Positions 35,886 to 45,347 of a DNA stretch of 64,000 nt are shown piece by piece. Origin of the DNA: Pyrococcus sp. NA2 (GTDB taxonomy: Archaea > Methanobacteriota_B > Thermococci > Thermococcales > Thermococcaceae). The stretch lies in contig NC_015474.1 of assembly GCF_000211475.1 (NCBI RefSeq), forward strand, positions 124,001 to 188,000, given 5' to 3'. Numbering within the stretch: position 1 is the stretch's first letter; every line of letters begins with the position of its first letter. The translations under genes and the position numbers were made by a program. The notes under the pieces are model-generated. The model worked only from the letters and a program-made list of their open reading frames with translations. It had not been told where the DNA came from and made no database searches.

Positions 35886-37397
35886 ATGAGGGCGAGGGTC
35901 AGTATACTTGGCGTACGGACGGGTCATTTTACAGTCTTCATAAATCCAAAAGATGCCGAAAAGTGGAAGTTACATCCAAATGATCTCGTTAAGATAGAGA
36001 GTGGAAAAAGATCTATATATGGGAGCGTTGTTATTGGAGACTTCATTGAAGAAGGTTCAATAGGATTGTCTCAGGATATATTGGAGAGTTATCAGTTTTC
36101 AGAGGGCGAAACAGTTTTCATTTCACCGAGTGGTACTCCAGAGAGTGTTAGGTACATAAAAAAGAAAATGAGAGGCGAGAAGCTTAGGAAGGTTGAGATA
36201 GAAACAATCGTTAGGGATATTGTTGATAGGAAGCTGAGGAATACAGAGATAAGCGCCCTTGTTACTGCAATAGAAATTAATGGGCTCGATATGGATGAGA
36301 TTGCTGCTCTAACAATTGCAATGGCTGAAACTGGAGATATGCTTGACATAGATAGGAAACCTGTGATGGACGTTCACAGCATTGGGGGAGTCCCTGGAAA
36401 CAAAACTAATGTTCTCGTCGTTCCTATTGTAGCGGCTGCTGGGTTAACGATACCCAAGACAAGTTCAAGAGCCATAACGAGTGCAGCAGGAACAGCCGAT
36501 GTTGTTGAGGTACTCACAAATGTTACACTCAGTCTGGATGAGATTAAAAGGATAGTGGAGAAGATAGGAGCCTGCCTTGCATGGGGTGGCGCTTTGAACT
36601 TGGCTCCAGCCGATGATCTAACAATCCACGTGGAAAGAAGATTAAGTTTGGATCCTAGGGGTCTAATGCTCGCAAGTATAATGTCAAAGAAGTATGCCAT
36701 CGGAAGCCAATACATTTTGATTGACATCCCCACTGGAAAAGGAGCAAAGGTAGAAACTATCGAAGAAGCTAGATCTCTCGGCAAGGACTTCATAGAGCTA
36801 GGAAAGAGATTGGGACAATACGTGGAAGTTGCCATAACTTATGGAGGACAACCAATAGGATACACAGTCGGGCCAGCGCTTGAAGCCAAAGAGGCTCTTG
36901 AGACTCTCATTAACGGCAAAGGTCCAGGAAGCTTAGTAGAAAAAGCACTTGGATTAGCAGGATTATTATTAGAGATGGGTGGAGTCGCTCCAAAGGGCTT
37001 AGGCAAGAAAGTTGCCAGGGAAATCCTCGAAAGTGGAAAAGCGTATGAGAAAATGAGGGAGATAATTGAAGAACAGGGAGGAGATCCAAACATAAAACCG
37101 GAGGATATTCCTATTGGAGACAAAACTTACACGATTCAAGCCCCAACCAGTGGATATGTAACTGGGATTGACAACAGGGCGATAACTGCAATAGCCAGAG
37201 AAGCAGGGGCTCCGGAAGATAAGGGAGCAGGTGTTAGACTTCATGTGAAAGTTGGAGAGAAGGTTAAGGAAGGGGATCCATTAATAACGATACATGCTGA
37301 AAGTGAGAGCAGATTGGACAAAGCCATAGTGCTGGCAAGAAGACTTGAACCTATAAAAATAGAGGGGATGGTTCTCCAAGTGCTCGGAAATATTTAA
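35886..37397 (+). CDS. deoA: AMP phosphorylase (thymidine phosphorylase family)
   Basis: 503 residues, with the archaeal N-terminal ~85-residue domain ([21 protein letters not shown]) ahead of the DeoA-type core: [35 protein letters not shown] and [11 protein letters not shown]. This form phosphorolyses AMP to ribose-1,5-bisphosphate plus adenine, feeding ribose-1,5-bisphosphate isomerase and type III RuBisCO in Thermococcales. The extended N-terminus favours AMP phosphorylase over thymidine phosphorylase. ATG 35886 follows GGTGGTTAAC. Confidence 0.92.
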   Translation: MRARVSILGVRTGHFTVFINPKDAEKWKLHPNDLVKIESGKRSIYGSVVIGDFIEEGSIGLSQDILESYQFSEGETVFISPSGTPESVRYIKKKMRGEKLRKVEIETIVRDIVDRKLRNTEISALVTAIEINGLDMDEIAALTIAMAETGDMLDIDRKPVMDVHSIGGVPGNKTNVLVVPIVAAAGLTIPKTSSRAITSAAGTADVVEVLTNVTLSLDEIKRIVEKIGACLAWGGALNLAPADDLTIHVERRLSLDPRGLMLASIMSKKYAIGSQYILIDIPTGKGAKVETIEEARSLGKDFIELGKRLGQYVEVAITYGGQPIGYTVGPALEAKEALETLINGKGPGSLVEKALGLAGLLLEMGGVAPKGLGKKVAREILESGKAYEKMREIIEEQGGDPNIKPEDIPIGDKTYTIQAPTSGYVTGIDNRAITAIAREAGAPEDKGAGVRLHVKVGEKVKEGDPLITIHAESESRLDKAIVLARRLEPIKIEGMVLQVLGNI

Positions 37398-37789
37398 TGT
37401 TTCCCATGCTTCTCGTACCATCCCCATTCTTTTTTGGGTCCGAATGCCCTCACACCCTTATGTACTAGTGTAACTCTAAGAGCCTTTGCCATCTCTGGTG
37501 TAATCTCACCCTGCTTCTCCATCCAATTTATTATCTCCAAAGCTTCCTCTTCTGTTTCACATCTTCTCAAGAAATCTATGATTGTTGGGTTGTAACCTGA
37601 GAAGTCTATCTTATCCTCCTCTTCCTCTTCAAGCACCTGATACTCATCAAGCCTTATTCCCGTTATCTCTATCTTCCCCCCTGTTTCCTCTAACTCCTTA
37701 GCTAATGCTGGAAACTTCTTTCTGAACTCCTCTATATCATATTCCTGCCAAGGAAGTTCATCTATGGGCTTCTTTTTTCTCTCATTCAT
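37394..37789 (-). CDS. DUF2095-like conserved protein
   Basis: 131 residues, acidic and soluble. It matches the archaeal DUF2095 pattern: [23 protein letters not shown], a linker of glutamates, then [22 protein letters not shown]. Function unknown. TATA-like TTTTTATCC lies roughly 30 bases before the ATG on the minus strand. Its stop overlaps the AMP phosphorylase stop by 4 bases. Confidence 0.75.
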   Translation of the reverse strand: MNERKKKPIDELPWQEYDIEEFRKKFPALAKELEETGGKIEITGIRLDEYQVLEEEEEDKIDFSGYNPTIIDFLRRCETEEEALEIINWMEKQGEITPEMAKALRVTLVHKGVRAFGPKKEWGWYEKHGKH

Positions 37790-37970
37790 GTCATCTTAAA
37801 TTATGAAGCTAGGGATAAAAATACTTTTCTATAAGACATGCTACTTTCGCCCAACTAAAAATCTCGTCAAGAAACATCTCCCTACCCCCAAATTGAGGTG
37901 GTAGAAAGATATTTAACTTTAAGTTTGAAACTTGGTTAGAGGGTATTTAATTTTACAGGGGTGATAGATC

Positions 37971-38753
37971 TTGGAAGGAAGGTCAATAGTCTTTGCCTCA
38001 GGAAAGGGTGGTACAGGTAAAACCACAACCGTTGCTAACATTGGCGTTGCACTTGCTCAATTTGGAAAGGAAGTGATACTTATAGACGCAGATATAACAA
38101 TGGCAAACCTAAGTCTAATTCTAGGGATGGAAGATATTCCAGTGACGCTACATGACGTTCTAGCGGGGGAAGCAGATCTCAAGGATGCAATTTATGAAGG
38201 GCCAGCAGGTGTGAAAGTTATTCCTGGAGGACTTAGCTTGGAGAAGGTAAAGAAAGCAAGACCTGAAAGATTGAGGGAACTTATAAGGGAGATAAGCCAG
38301 ATGGGGGATTTCATTCTAATTGATGCTCCTGCAGGTTTAGAGCTGACATCGGTAACTGCCTTGTTAATTGGAAAGGAACTCATCGTTGTGACAAATCCAG
38401 AGATAGCAGCAATTACTGACTCTCTAAAGACGAAGCTCGTTGCAGAAAAGTTAGGAACTCTGCCCCTAGGAGCAATCCTTAATAGGGTAACGAGCGAGAA
38501 AACTGAACTAAGTAAAGAAGAGATCGAAGCCTTGCTTGAAGTTCCCGTATTGGGCATAGTTCCTGAAGATCCAGAAGTTAAGAGAGCCTCTGCCTATGGA
38601 GTACCTTTAGTTGTTAAGAATCCAACAAGTCCCGCTGCCATAGCTTATAAGCAGATAGCGGCCAAACTGGCTGGAATTAAGTGGAAACCACCTGAACCCG
38701 AGAGTCCCGTTAAGAGAATATTCAAAGCTTTATTTGGAGGGAGGAGAAGATGA
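37971..38753 (+). CDS. minD: MinD/ParA-family ATPase
   Basis: Deviant Walker A SGKGGTGKTT (residues ~10-19), switch I LIDADITMANLSL and Walker B FILIDAPAGLE. The C-terminal RIFKALFGGRRR is a short amphipathic, basic tail like the membrane-targeting helix of MinD. Archaeal MinD proteins position chemotaxis arrays or other structures. I take TTG 37971 as start because GGGGTGAT sits at the right distance. The next gene overlaps by 4 bases and encodes a single-helix membrane protein. The preceding gap 37790-37970 holds promoter-like AT stretches only. Confidence 0.88.
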   Translation: MEGRSIVFASGKGGTGKTTTVANIGVALAQFGKEVILIDADITMANLSLILGMEDIPVTLHDVLAGEADLKDAIYEGPAGVKVIPGGLSLEKVKKARPERLRELIREISQMGDFILIDAPAGLELTSVTALLIGKELIVVTNPEIAAITDSLKTKLVAEKLGTLPLGAILNRVTSEKTELSKEEIEALLEVPVLGIVPEDPEVKRASAYGVPLVVKNPTSPAAIAYKQIAAKLAGIKWKPPEPESPVKRIFKALFGGRRR

Positions 38754-38998
38754 ACACCGTATTACTTGTCATCCTCCTGGTATCAATTATATTGAACATT
38801 ATAATTGGAATGTTGTACCTTTCAGCAAGAAGGAATCCCTATTACGTTATTTATGACGAAGAGACAAAGAGTCAACTAAAGAGGCGTGTTATGCATCTTA
38901 AAGAGGATCTAGAATCAGAACTTGAGGAATTCGACATTACTGAATGGGAGAAACAGCTAGAAAAATCCCTTGAGGAGGAAATTAAGGGGATCAAGTAG
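38750..38998 (+). CDS. Small single-pass membrane protein coupled to minD
   Basis: 82 residues: an N-terminal helix (VLLVILLVSIILNIIIGMLYL) and a charged helical tail (KRRVMHLKEDLESELEEFDI). No family is recognised. The ATG overlaps the minD stop (ATGA), so the two are translated together; it may be a membrane anchor or partner for the ATPase. Its 3' end overlaps rnp4 by 8 bases. Confidence 0.7.
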   Translation: MNTVLLVILLVSIILNIIIGMLYLSARRNPYYVIYDEETKSQLKRRVMHLKEDLESELEEFDITEWEKQLEKSLEEEIKGIK

Positions 38999-39344
38999 AT
39001 TTTTGTCTCCTTTTTTCCTTAATTTCTCTAATATACGGATACCTCATTATATGCCCACATTCTAGACATGTTATAACAACATGTGGCATTCTTTTAGTTC
39101 TAAGTCTAACTCTTGCGTTAACTCCAGGAACTAGAAATGCATGACATTTTTTGCAATATCTCCTTTTCCATTTCCTTGGAATTTTAACTTTAGCCTTCTT
39201 TTGAACTTCGAGGGCCAATTCGACATACCTTTTTGCTAATTCTGGAGAATATTTGAAGACCCTCTCAGCTAACGTGAAAAGAGTATCTATCCTCTCAAGT
39301 GCAACTTTCCTTTTCTCCCTCTTTTCCCTGGAAATTCTTGGCAT
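38991..39344 (-). CDS. rnp4: Ribonuclease P protein component 4 (Rpp21)
   Basis: The small zinc-ribbon subunit of archaeal RNase P, which pairs with Rpp29 and stabilises the RNA specificity domain during tRNA 5' processing. Zinc ligands are CKKC (Cys64, Cys67) and CLEC (Cys93, Cys96). The N-terminal basic helices (REKREKRKVALERIDTLF) are typical. 117 residues. rtcB follows downstream on the same strand after 32 bases. Confidence 0.92.
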   Translation of the reverse strand: MPRISREKREKRKVALERIDTLFTLAERVFKYSPELAKRYVELALEVQKKAKVKIPRKWKRRYCKKCHAFLVPGVNARVRLRTKRMPHVVITCLECGHIMRYPYIREIKEKRRQKST

Positions 39345-39376
39345 TTCTTATTCCCCAAATAAAAAATAAACTAAAG

Positions 39377-42190
39377 TCAACCCTTAGCAACACCTATCGG
39401 TCTCATCCTGGCGACCAGCTTTGCTATCCCTGCCTCACTCACAACTTTGACTACATTATCAACGTTCTTGTAAGCTCCTGGAGCCTCCTCAGCTACAACC
39501 CTCATGCTTGCAGCTCTAACGTAGATTCCTCTGTTTAGGAGCTCCTGTCTAATCCTATCTCCTCTGTATTGCCTAGTTGCAGCTTTCCTACTGAGAACTC
39601 TTCCAGCTCCATGGCACGTTGAACCAAAGGTCTCCCTCATTGCTCCCTCAGTTCCAGCCAAAACGTAACTTGCCGTACCCATGCTCCCAGGAATCAGAAC
39701 CGGCTGGCCAACGTCCCTGTATATCTTTGGAACTGCTTCATGTCCAGGTGGGAATGCTCTAGTTGCACCCTTCCTGTGGACTATAACCTTAACCTTCTTT
39801 CCATTCACTTCATGTTCCTCAACTTTTCCTATATTGTGAGCAACATCATAGACTATGTCCATTCCAAGATCTCCTTCAGGATCCTGCCTAAATACCTCCT
39901 GGAAGCTCTCTCTCACCCAGTGGGTTATCATCTGTCTGTTAGCCCATGCAAAGTTTGCAGCAGCCTTCATTGCACTGAAATACTTTTGACCTTCCTCGCT
40001 CTCAAAGGGAACGCTAACCAATTCTCTATCTGGCCAGGGAATCCTGTACTTTCTAATCGCCCTCTCCATGATTCTTAGGTAATCACTTGCAACTTGATGA
40101 CCAAGTCCCCTTGAACCCGTGTGGACCATGACAACTACTTGACCTTCAAATAGGCCATAAGCCTTTGCTATCTCCTCATCATAAACCTTGTCAACAACCT
40201 GAACCTCAAGGAAGTGATTTCCTGAACCAAGAGATCCCAATTGTGGAGCTCCTCTCTGCTTTGCTCTTTGACTTACTGCATCTGGATCAGCACCCTCCAT
40301 TCTACCCCCTTCTTCAAGCCTTTCAAGGTCTCTCTCCCATCCATAGCCGTTATCAACTGCCCACTTTGCACCATCCACCAGAACGTCATCTATCTGAGTC
40401 CAGCGAAGCTTAATTCTACCCTCGCTACCCACACCACTCGGAACGTTCTTGAATAGCGTATCAACGAGTTGCTTGATCTTTGGTCTGACCTCCTTCTCGG
40501 TGAGGTTGGTTCTAATAAGCCTGACGCCACAGTTGTGGACGACGATGCCGTTGGCTATGAAGTTGTGGGCCTCGTGGTAGACGCCGATGTCGTAGAATTT
40601 AGTGTAGCTTGGCCTAACCCTCTCGACCTTAACGACCCTCTCTGCAACAAAGCCGCCTTCGTAGCCCCTCTCTCTGGCGAACTCCTCAAAGGTCGGGAAA
40701 TCCTTTGGAACCCTTGGCTCTCTGTAACCATCGTGGATGCTCCCGGTTCTCTCGTACACTTCAATTGCCTTCTCTATGGCCTTCCTGTGTTCATCCCTAA
40801 CGCGCTCCTTGAGCTTGAGGTAGGCAGCTGCGATTAAGCCCTTGGCCTTCTTCTCAAGATCGTACTCGTAGTTTATTCTCTCAACGAAGGTCTTAATGCT
40901 CTCCTCGCCCACTATCGAGAGTCTGTAAGTTACTCCTTTCCCTGACTTGACCTCGTAAATGGTCGTCTTTATGCCGAACTCAGCGAGAAGCTTTGCAACG
41001 TCACCAAAGAACTCGATGAGGCTTTCGGAAAGTTCCTCGTCCTTCGAGTGAGTGAGGTTTATCGGGAGCGGGGTGTTGCCCTTGAACTCCACTATACTTC
41101 CATCGGCCGCGAAGAGTCCTGCCAAGAAGTTTCTCTTAACCCAGAGGGGAGCCTCCATTATCCATTTGGGAACGCAGTAGGCTTTTTCGGTCTTCTTGCC
41201 CCTCGGCATTCCAAGCTTTTCGAGGAGTAGCGCGAAGCTTCTCGACGTAACCCTGAGTTCCGCAGAGACGCTCTTACCCTCATAGCCGATGCTGTAGTCC
41301 TGCTCGTGGACGTAGAGGCTTGCACTTATTCCAAGCTTCTCAAGGTCTTTTTTGAGCTCCTTAAGCGTCTCCTCCTTCCCGTAGAAAGCAAGAGTCAGCC
41401 TTCCGGCCATCTCGTCCAGATGTCCATTCCCAAAGGCAAAGCCAAGTATTCTCGCTATCGTTCCAATCTTCGGATCATCCCAGCGAAGCGGAATCAGGTT
41501 TTTCTCGCTGAGGAACTTCAGAACCTGGGGATCTTCGCCCTCGAATGCTTTCTCATCGAGGATAACGCCCTGTCTCTCCTCGTACTCCACGCCCTCGAAG
41601 GGATAAACTATCACCAGGTCCCCTTCCTTGATGTTCCCAAGGTAAACGTATCCCTGGGGCGTCAGAACTGGGTGATCCTCGCTGCCCTCTATGACCTTCC
41701 CGCTCTCCGTCACTATCCTCACGGCCATTTCGTTCTCTTCAACCTCTCTCTCGGCTACGAAGGCTATCTTCGAGGCGTCGTTGTGCCCCTCGTCGAGGTT
41801 GTAGACCTTGACTCCTTGGAGCTTGAACTTCTCGGGCAGTTCCTCAATTTTAATCCAGTAGCCATGTTCCGTTAGAACTCTTGAGCCAGGGGCAAGGCAG
41901 TTAATGTCGTATCCTATTCCTCCAGGACTTATGACACCCTCTTTAACATCAAAGGCCGCAACACCACCGATTGGAAAACCATATCCCTGGTGACCATCGG
42001 GCATGACTATTGAATATTTGTATATTCCTGGAAGCATTGCAACATTAGCAGCTTGCTCTAAGGTTCTATCACTCTTCATTTTTTCAAGAAGAACATCATC
42101 AGCATAAACTCTCCCTGGTACTCTCATTCTTTTGTCAAACTTTGGAATCTCCCACCTTATCTTATCTATCCTTTTTAGCGGGACTGTCAT
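39377..42190 (-). CDS. rtcB: RNA-splicing ligase RtcB, interrupted by an intein
   Basis: RtcB joins 2',3'-cyclic-phosphate and 5'-OH RNA ends in tRNA splicing using GTP and manganese. The precursor is 937 residues: N-extein 1-97 ending GGIGYDIN, intein 98-553, and C-extein from Cys554 (CGVRLIRT). The spliced protein is 481 residues, the normal Pyrococcus size. Cys554 becomes Cys98, the manganese-binding active-site cysteine, so the enzyme is inactive until splicing. Other active-site motifs are [17 protein letters not shown] and, near the end, RAASMRVV. A palindromic TATA (CTTTTAAAAG) lies near 42222-42231. Confidence 0.95.
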   Translation of the reverse strand: MTVPLKRIDKIRWEIPKFDKRMRVPGRVYADDVLLEKMKSDRTLEQAANVAMLPGIYKYSIVMPDGHQGYGFPIGGVAAFDVKEGVISPGGIGYDINCLAPGSRVLTEHGYWIKIEELPEKFKLQGVKVYNLDEGHNDASKIAFVAEREVEENEMAVRIVTESGKVIEGSEDHPVLTPQGYVYLGNIKEGDLVIVYPFEGVEYEERQGVILDEKAFEGEDPQVLKFLSEKNLIPLRWDDPKIGTIARILGFAFGNGHLDEMAGRLTLAFYGKEETLKELKKDLEKLGISASLYVHEQDYSIGYEGKSVSAELRVTSRSFALLLEKLGMPRGKKTEKAYCVPKWIMEAPLWVKRNFLAGLFAADGSIVEFKGNTPLPINLTHSKDEELSESLIEFFGDVAKLLAEFGIKTTIYEVKSGKGVTYRLSIVGEESIKTFVERINYEYDLEKKAKGLIAAAYLKLKERVRDEHRKAIEKAIEVYERTGSIHDGYREPRVPKDFPTFEEFARERGYEGGFVAERVVKVERVRPSYTKFYDIGVYHEAHNFIANGIVVHNCGVRLIRTNLTEKEVRPKIKQLVDTLFKNVPSGVGSEGRIKLRWTQIDDVLVDGAKWAVDNGYGWERDLERLEEGGRMEGADPDAVSQRAKQRGAPQLGSLGSGNHFLEVQVVDKVYDEEIAKAYGLFEGQVVVMVHTGSRGLGHQVASDYLRIMERAIRKYRIPWPDRELVSVPFESEEGQKYFSAMKAAANFAWANRQMITHWVRESFQEVFRQDPEGDLGMDIVYDVAHNIGKVEEHEVNGKKVKVIVHRKGATRAFPPGHEAVPKIYRDVGQPVLIPGSMGTASYVLAGTEGAMRETFGSTCHGAGRVLSRKAATRQYRGDRIRQELLNRGIYVRAASMRVVAEEAPGAYKNVDNVVKVVSEAGIAKLVARMRPIGVAKG
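40532..41899 (-). mobile_element. Intein with LAGLIDADG homing endonuclease in rtcB
   Basis: 456 residues beginning [14 protein letters not shown] (splicing block A, Cys1) and ending [12 protein letters not shown] (blocks F/G, terminal His-Asn) before the +1 cysteine. Block B is visible as [12 protein letters not shown]. Two dodecapeptide motifs mark a homing endonuclease: [12 protein letters not shown] and [12 protein letters not shown]. The sampled intein lines are GC-richer (48-58% in the three I counted) than the extein lines (37-43% in two), consistent with separate ancestry. Confidence 0.93.
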
Positions 42191-42350
42191 GGTCGTCCCC
42201 CAGATAGAGTTTCATCGGTGGAAACTTTTAAAAGTTAAGTTCGAATACGCACCGAAAATCTGTGATACAATTTATAACTTTGTCAGGTAAATGATAATAG
42301 TAATATAGGGACAAAAACAATTGACAAAATGTGTGGCAACTTTCAGGCGA

Positions 42351-42381
42351 AAAGTTTATAACCATTTTATTTTTATAAAAC
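42351..42381 (+). promoter_or_regulatory. Tandem TATA elements upstream of inositol-phosphate synthase
   Basis: Two TATA-like runs, AAGTTTATAACC (42352-42363) and TTTTTATAAAAC (42370-42381), lie about 80-105 bases before the GTG start, giving an unusually long leader (about 50-80 bases) for this window. The leader contains a pyrimidine-rich stretch (about 42388-42420) and ends with GGAGGTGA. Two start sites or stress-dependent promoter choice are possible. The rest of the 42191-42458 gap shows no gene. Confidence 0.45.
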
Positions 42382-42458
42382 AAATGGTTCGCTTTGCCTC
42401 TTGTGCCCACCTTGCTTTACTAAAACATGATTTCTAAAACTTAAGGAGGTGAGGAGAA

Positions 42459-43610
42459 GTGGTAAGAGTAGCTATTATTGGCCAGGGATATGTTGCCAGC
42501 ATTTTTGCAGTTGGATTGGAGAGAATAAAACTCGGGGAACTAGGCTACTATGGGGTTCCACTAGCAAATGAACTTCCAATAAAAGTCGAGGACATCCAGA
42601 TAGTTGCATCATACGACGTAGATAAGAGTAAAATAGGACTGCCACTTTCAGAGGTTGTCAAGAGATACTGGGAAGGAAACATTCCAGAGAGCCTTCAGGA
42701 AGTCTTCGTTAGGAAAGGAATACATCTGAGGAGCCTAAGGAACCTACCAATAGAGGCTACTGGTCTTGAGGATGAAATGTCACTAAAAGAGGCAATAGAA
42801 CACTTAGTGAACGAATGGAAAGAGAGCAAAGTGGAGGTAATACTGAATGTCCCAACAACGGAATCGTTCGTACCATTTGGAAAGCTTGAAGATTTAGAAA
42901 AGGCGATAAAGGAAGATAACAGAGACAGGTTAACAGCAACTCAGGTTTATGCCTATGCAGCGGCACAGTATGCCAAGGAAGTTGGAGGAGCAGCATTCGT
43001 TAATGCAATTCCAACGCTGATAGCAAACGATCCAGCGTTCGTGGAATTGGCCAAGGAGAGCAATCTAGTTATCTTCGGTGATGACGGTGCAACTGGAGCA
43101 ACACCCTTAACCGCAGACGTTCTAGGACACCTAGCTCAAAGAAACAGACATGTTCTTGATATAGCCCAGTTTAACATTGGAGGTAACATGGACTTCCTTG
43201 CCCTAACAGACAAGGAGAGGAACAAGAGCAAGGAGTACACAAAGTCCAGTGTAGTTGAGGATATACTTGGATATGATGCTCCACACTACATCAAGCCTAC
43301 TGGATTCCTAGAACCACTTGGTGACAAGAAGTTCATAGCAATGCACATTGAATACGTAAGCTTCAATGGAGCCAGAGACGAGTTGATAATAACAGGAAGA
43401 ATAAACGACAGTCCAGCACTAGCTGGATTGCTTGTTGACCTTGCAAGGCTAGGAAAGATGGCAGTTGAGAAGAAGACCTTCGGAACGGTTTATGAGGTCA
43501 ATGCATTCTACATGAAGAACCCAGGACCCAAGGATGCCAGGAACATACCAAGGATAATAGCATACGAGAAGCTTAGACAATGGGCTGGCCTACCTCCAAG
43601 GTACCTCTAA
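42459..43610 (+). CDS. ino1: Myo-inositol-1-phosphate synthase
   Basis: Converts glucose-6-phosphate to inositol-1-phosphate with NAD, the first step to archaeal inositol lipids and to di-myo-inositol phosphate, a heat-stress solute of Pyrococcus. Visible: the N-terminal Rossmann motif IIGQGYVASIFAVG, the VNAIPTLIANDP segment, and the catalytic core FGDDGATGATPLTADVL and FNIGGNMDFLAL. 383 residues. The GTG start follows AAGGAGGTGA. Divergent from rtcB. Confidence 0.93.
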   Translation: MVRVAIIGQGYVASIFAVGLERIKLGELGYYGVPLANELPIKVEDIQIVASYDVDKSKIGLPLSEVVKRYWEGNIPESLQEVFVRKGIHLRSLRNLPIEATGLEDEMSLKEAIEHLVNEWKESKVEVILNVPTTESFVPFGKLEDLEKAIKEDNRDRLTATQVYAYAAAQYAKEVGGAAFVNAIPTLIANDPAFVELAKESNLVIFGDDGATGATPLTADVLGHLAQRNRHVLDIAQFNIGGNMDFLALTDKERNKSKEYTKSSVVEDILGYDAPHYIKPTGFLEPLGDKKFIAMHIEYVSFNGARDELIITGRINDSPALAGLLVDLARLGKMAVEKKTFGTVYEVNAFYMKNPGPKDARNIPRIIAYEKLRQWAGLPPRYL

Positions 43611-43677
43611 ATTCTTTTCTTCTTCACTCACTTAGCTTTTTAAATTGATTGAGCAATTCTGCTCATGGCGACCTTCC

Positions 43678-44427
43678 ATGATAGTCTATTTCATAGGAAC
43701 AGGAGGAAGTGAGGGAATTCCCGTTCATCTCTGTAATTGCAGCTCATGTAATGAAGCAAGAAAGTTTAAATTTGCCCAAAGAAAGCCATCAACTTTGGCA
43801 ATAGTCAGCAAAAGCGGAAATGTTCTGTTATTTGATGTTGGAACCGATATAAGGGAATTTCTTAATGTTCCCCTCGATGCAATATTCCTAACGCACTGGC
43901 ATCATGATCATATCTATGGTCTCTACAAGCTCAGATGGATCGCCAGAGAAACCAAGCTTTACGCCCCTAAAGGACATGCCGATGCGTTGATACTCAAAGA
44001 TCCAAAGAATCTAAGGCCAAGAATTATAAAGGCCGAAGAAAGCTTTTACTTTGGAGACCTTAAGGTTAAGAGCGTTAAGCTTAATCATCAAGTCGAGACT
44101 TTTGGATACATCGTCGAAGAGTATGGAAAGAGGGTGGCAATTCTTTATGATACGAAGGGTTTACCTAGAAGAACCGAGGCTCTCCTCGAAGAGCTAACTC
44201 CCCTAAGATTGGTGATTGTTGATGCAACGTATCCTCCTGGCTATGATGATCCCTATCACAATAATGTTGATGAAGGAGCTGAGATTGGAGTAAAGATAGC
44301 CGAAAGAACAGTTTTGAGCCACATTTCCCATAAAAACTTACCTTTTCTCGAGTTAGTTAGATATACAAAAGAGAAGTGGAAAGATAGAGTCCTCGTAGCT
44401 TACGATGGAATGGTTTTTTATGTTTAG
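43678..44427 (+). CDS. Metallo-beta-lactamase-fold hydrolase, PhnP-like
   Basis: The HxHxDH metal motif is in LTHWHHDHIYG. An N-terminal CNCSSCNEAR resembles the second zinc site of PhnP/lipoate-synthesis-like members, and late histidines occur in VLSHISHKN. Such enzymes hydrolyse cyclic phosphodiesters or similar bonds; the substrate is unknown. ATG 43678 (MIVYFIGTGGS) is the start that keeps the family N-terminus; TTTTTAAATTG near 43638 may be its TATA. 249 residues. Confidence 0.85.
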   Translation: MIVYFIGTGGSEGIPVHLCNCSSCNEARKFKFAQRKPSTLAIVSKSGNVLLFDVGTDIREFLNVPLDAIFLTHWHHDHIYGLYKLRWIARETKLYAPKGHADALILKDPKNLRPRIIKAEESFYFGDLKVKSVKLNHQVETFGYIVEEYGKRVAILYDTKGLPRRTEALLEELTPLRLVIVDATYPPGYDDPYHNNVDEGAEIGVKIAERTVLSHISHKNLPFLELVRYTKEKWKDRVLVAYDGMVFYV

Positions 44428-44449
44428 CGAAAAGGAAATAAGCAGACAA

Positions 44450-44459
44450 TCATATATAC
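44450..44459 (+). promoter_or_regulatory. TATA-like element before the GC-rich element
   Basis: TCATATATAC lies just upstream of the GC-rich stretch. At normal spacing it would start a transcript near 44480, within the structured region. Confidence 0.4.
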
Positions 44460-44461
44460 TA

Positions 44462-44550
44462 TCGCCCGACGAGTATCAGGGTTGCGATGACGTCGGGACC
44501 CCCAGGGGGCCGACAGTTCTAATGGCCCCCAAAACTTTTTAACCCCGCCG
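44462..44550 (+). ncRNA. GC-rich structured element, candidate noncoding RNA
   Basis: A GC island in AT-rich intergenic DNA, the classic sign of structured RNA in hyperthermophiles. Hairpins: CCCGACG/CGTCGGG (44464-44470/44491-44497); GGGGGCC/GGCCCCC (44505-44511/44524-44530), followed by AAAACTTTTT; and a competing GTCGG-CCCC/GGGG-CCGAC hairpin (44492-44514) that excludes both. An ACA follows CCG at 44512-44514, so an H/ACA guide RNA is possible, but I cannot build a normal pseudouridylation pocket. It could also be a switching leader for the next gene. Strand is assumed. Confidence 0.5.
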
Positions 44551-44564
44551 GCGGTTCTTTTTTC

Positions 44565-45347
44565 ATGCTTGATTCTATCATAGAAGAGATAAAGAGTTTT
44601 GCAGAGAAGGCTAAGCTAAATCAGGAAAAGATACTTGTCCTTTTTTCAGGAGGAAAAGATAGCTCACTAACGTTGTATCTTTTAAAACGTGCAGGTTTAG
44701 ATGTTGCAGCTCTAACATTCTTCCATCGATGGAGCTGGCCCGAGGTGGTTAAATGGGGCATGAGATTCACAAAGGAACTTGGAGTTGAGCACTATCTCGT
44801 GGACATTACGGAGAGTCTACTTAAGAAAGCCGTTGGAAGGAAGGGACCAATATGCATCCACTGTAAAAAGGTAATGCTCTGGAACGCTAAGTGGTTTGCA
44901 CTCAACAATGGATTCTCAATACTCGCAAAAGGAGACAACGCGAACGATAAGATAGTTGGAACGTTATTAGATCAATGTCCAGGGGACATAAGACTCTGCG
45001 AGATTCCAAAGATCGGAATCCCGATATTTAGGCCATTAATAAAATACAAAGCTACTATGGTAGAAAAATTAGCTGAAGAAGCTGGAATAAGACCTTATAG
45101 GATGTATGAACATGGAAGAAGAAAACAATGGCGAGAAGGTTGTCCTCTTCAATACATAGATGAAGAAGAGAGGATAACTCCAGAGCTTATGGAACTTGCA
45201 TACAAAGTGAATTACGAAGTTAGTAAGATTGCTAGAAAGAGAAAGATCAGGATCAGCGTCAGAGTGCCAAGCTTCGAGATAATGTGCTGGAATTGCGACA
45301 AGAAAACAATTGAAGAAGTTAAGAGAATTGTGCAGGAATTTCAGTAA
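44565..45347 (+). CDS. PP-loop superfamily ATPase (TtuA/TtcA-like)
   Basis: FSGGKDSSL (residues 27-35) is the ATP-binding PP-loop. Cysteine pairs CIHCKK, a CPLQYID segment and a late CWNCDKK could bind Fe-S or zinc, as in tRNA thiolases. The family resembles archaeal PP-loop proteins of COG1365 type; the exact substrate is unknown. The start codon is preceded by CCGCCGGCGG and a T-run; TTTTTAAC about 25-30 bases upstream may give a leaderless message. Overlaps pdaD tail to tail by 7 bases. Confidence 0.8.
   Translation: MLDSIIEEIKSFAEKAKLNQEKILVLFSGGKDSSLTLYLLKRAGLDVAALTFFHRWSWPEVVKWGMRFTKELGVEHYLVDITESLLKKAVGRKGPICIHCKKVMLWNAKWFALNNGFSILAKGDNANDKIVGTLLDQCPGDIRLCEIPKIGIPIFRPLIKYKATMVEKLAEEAGIRPYRMYEHGRRKQWREGCPLQYIDEEERITPELMELAYKVNYEVSKIARKRKIRISVRVPSFEIMCWNCDKKTIEEVKRIVQEFQ

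Noticed and set aside
42340-42385. Possible heat-shock regulator (Phr) operator before inositol-phosphate synthase
   Set aside because: The spaced C and G positions of the remembered Phr consensus are not met on either strand.
42228-42410. Open frame in the rtcB/ino1 gap
   Set aside because: It runs through TATA elements, is very AT-rich, and resembles no protein.
44462-44550. tRNA gene in the GC-rich island
   Set aside because: There is no TTCGAAT-type T-loop, no cloverleaf and no acceptor stem pairing.
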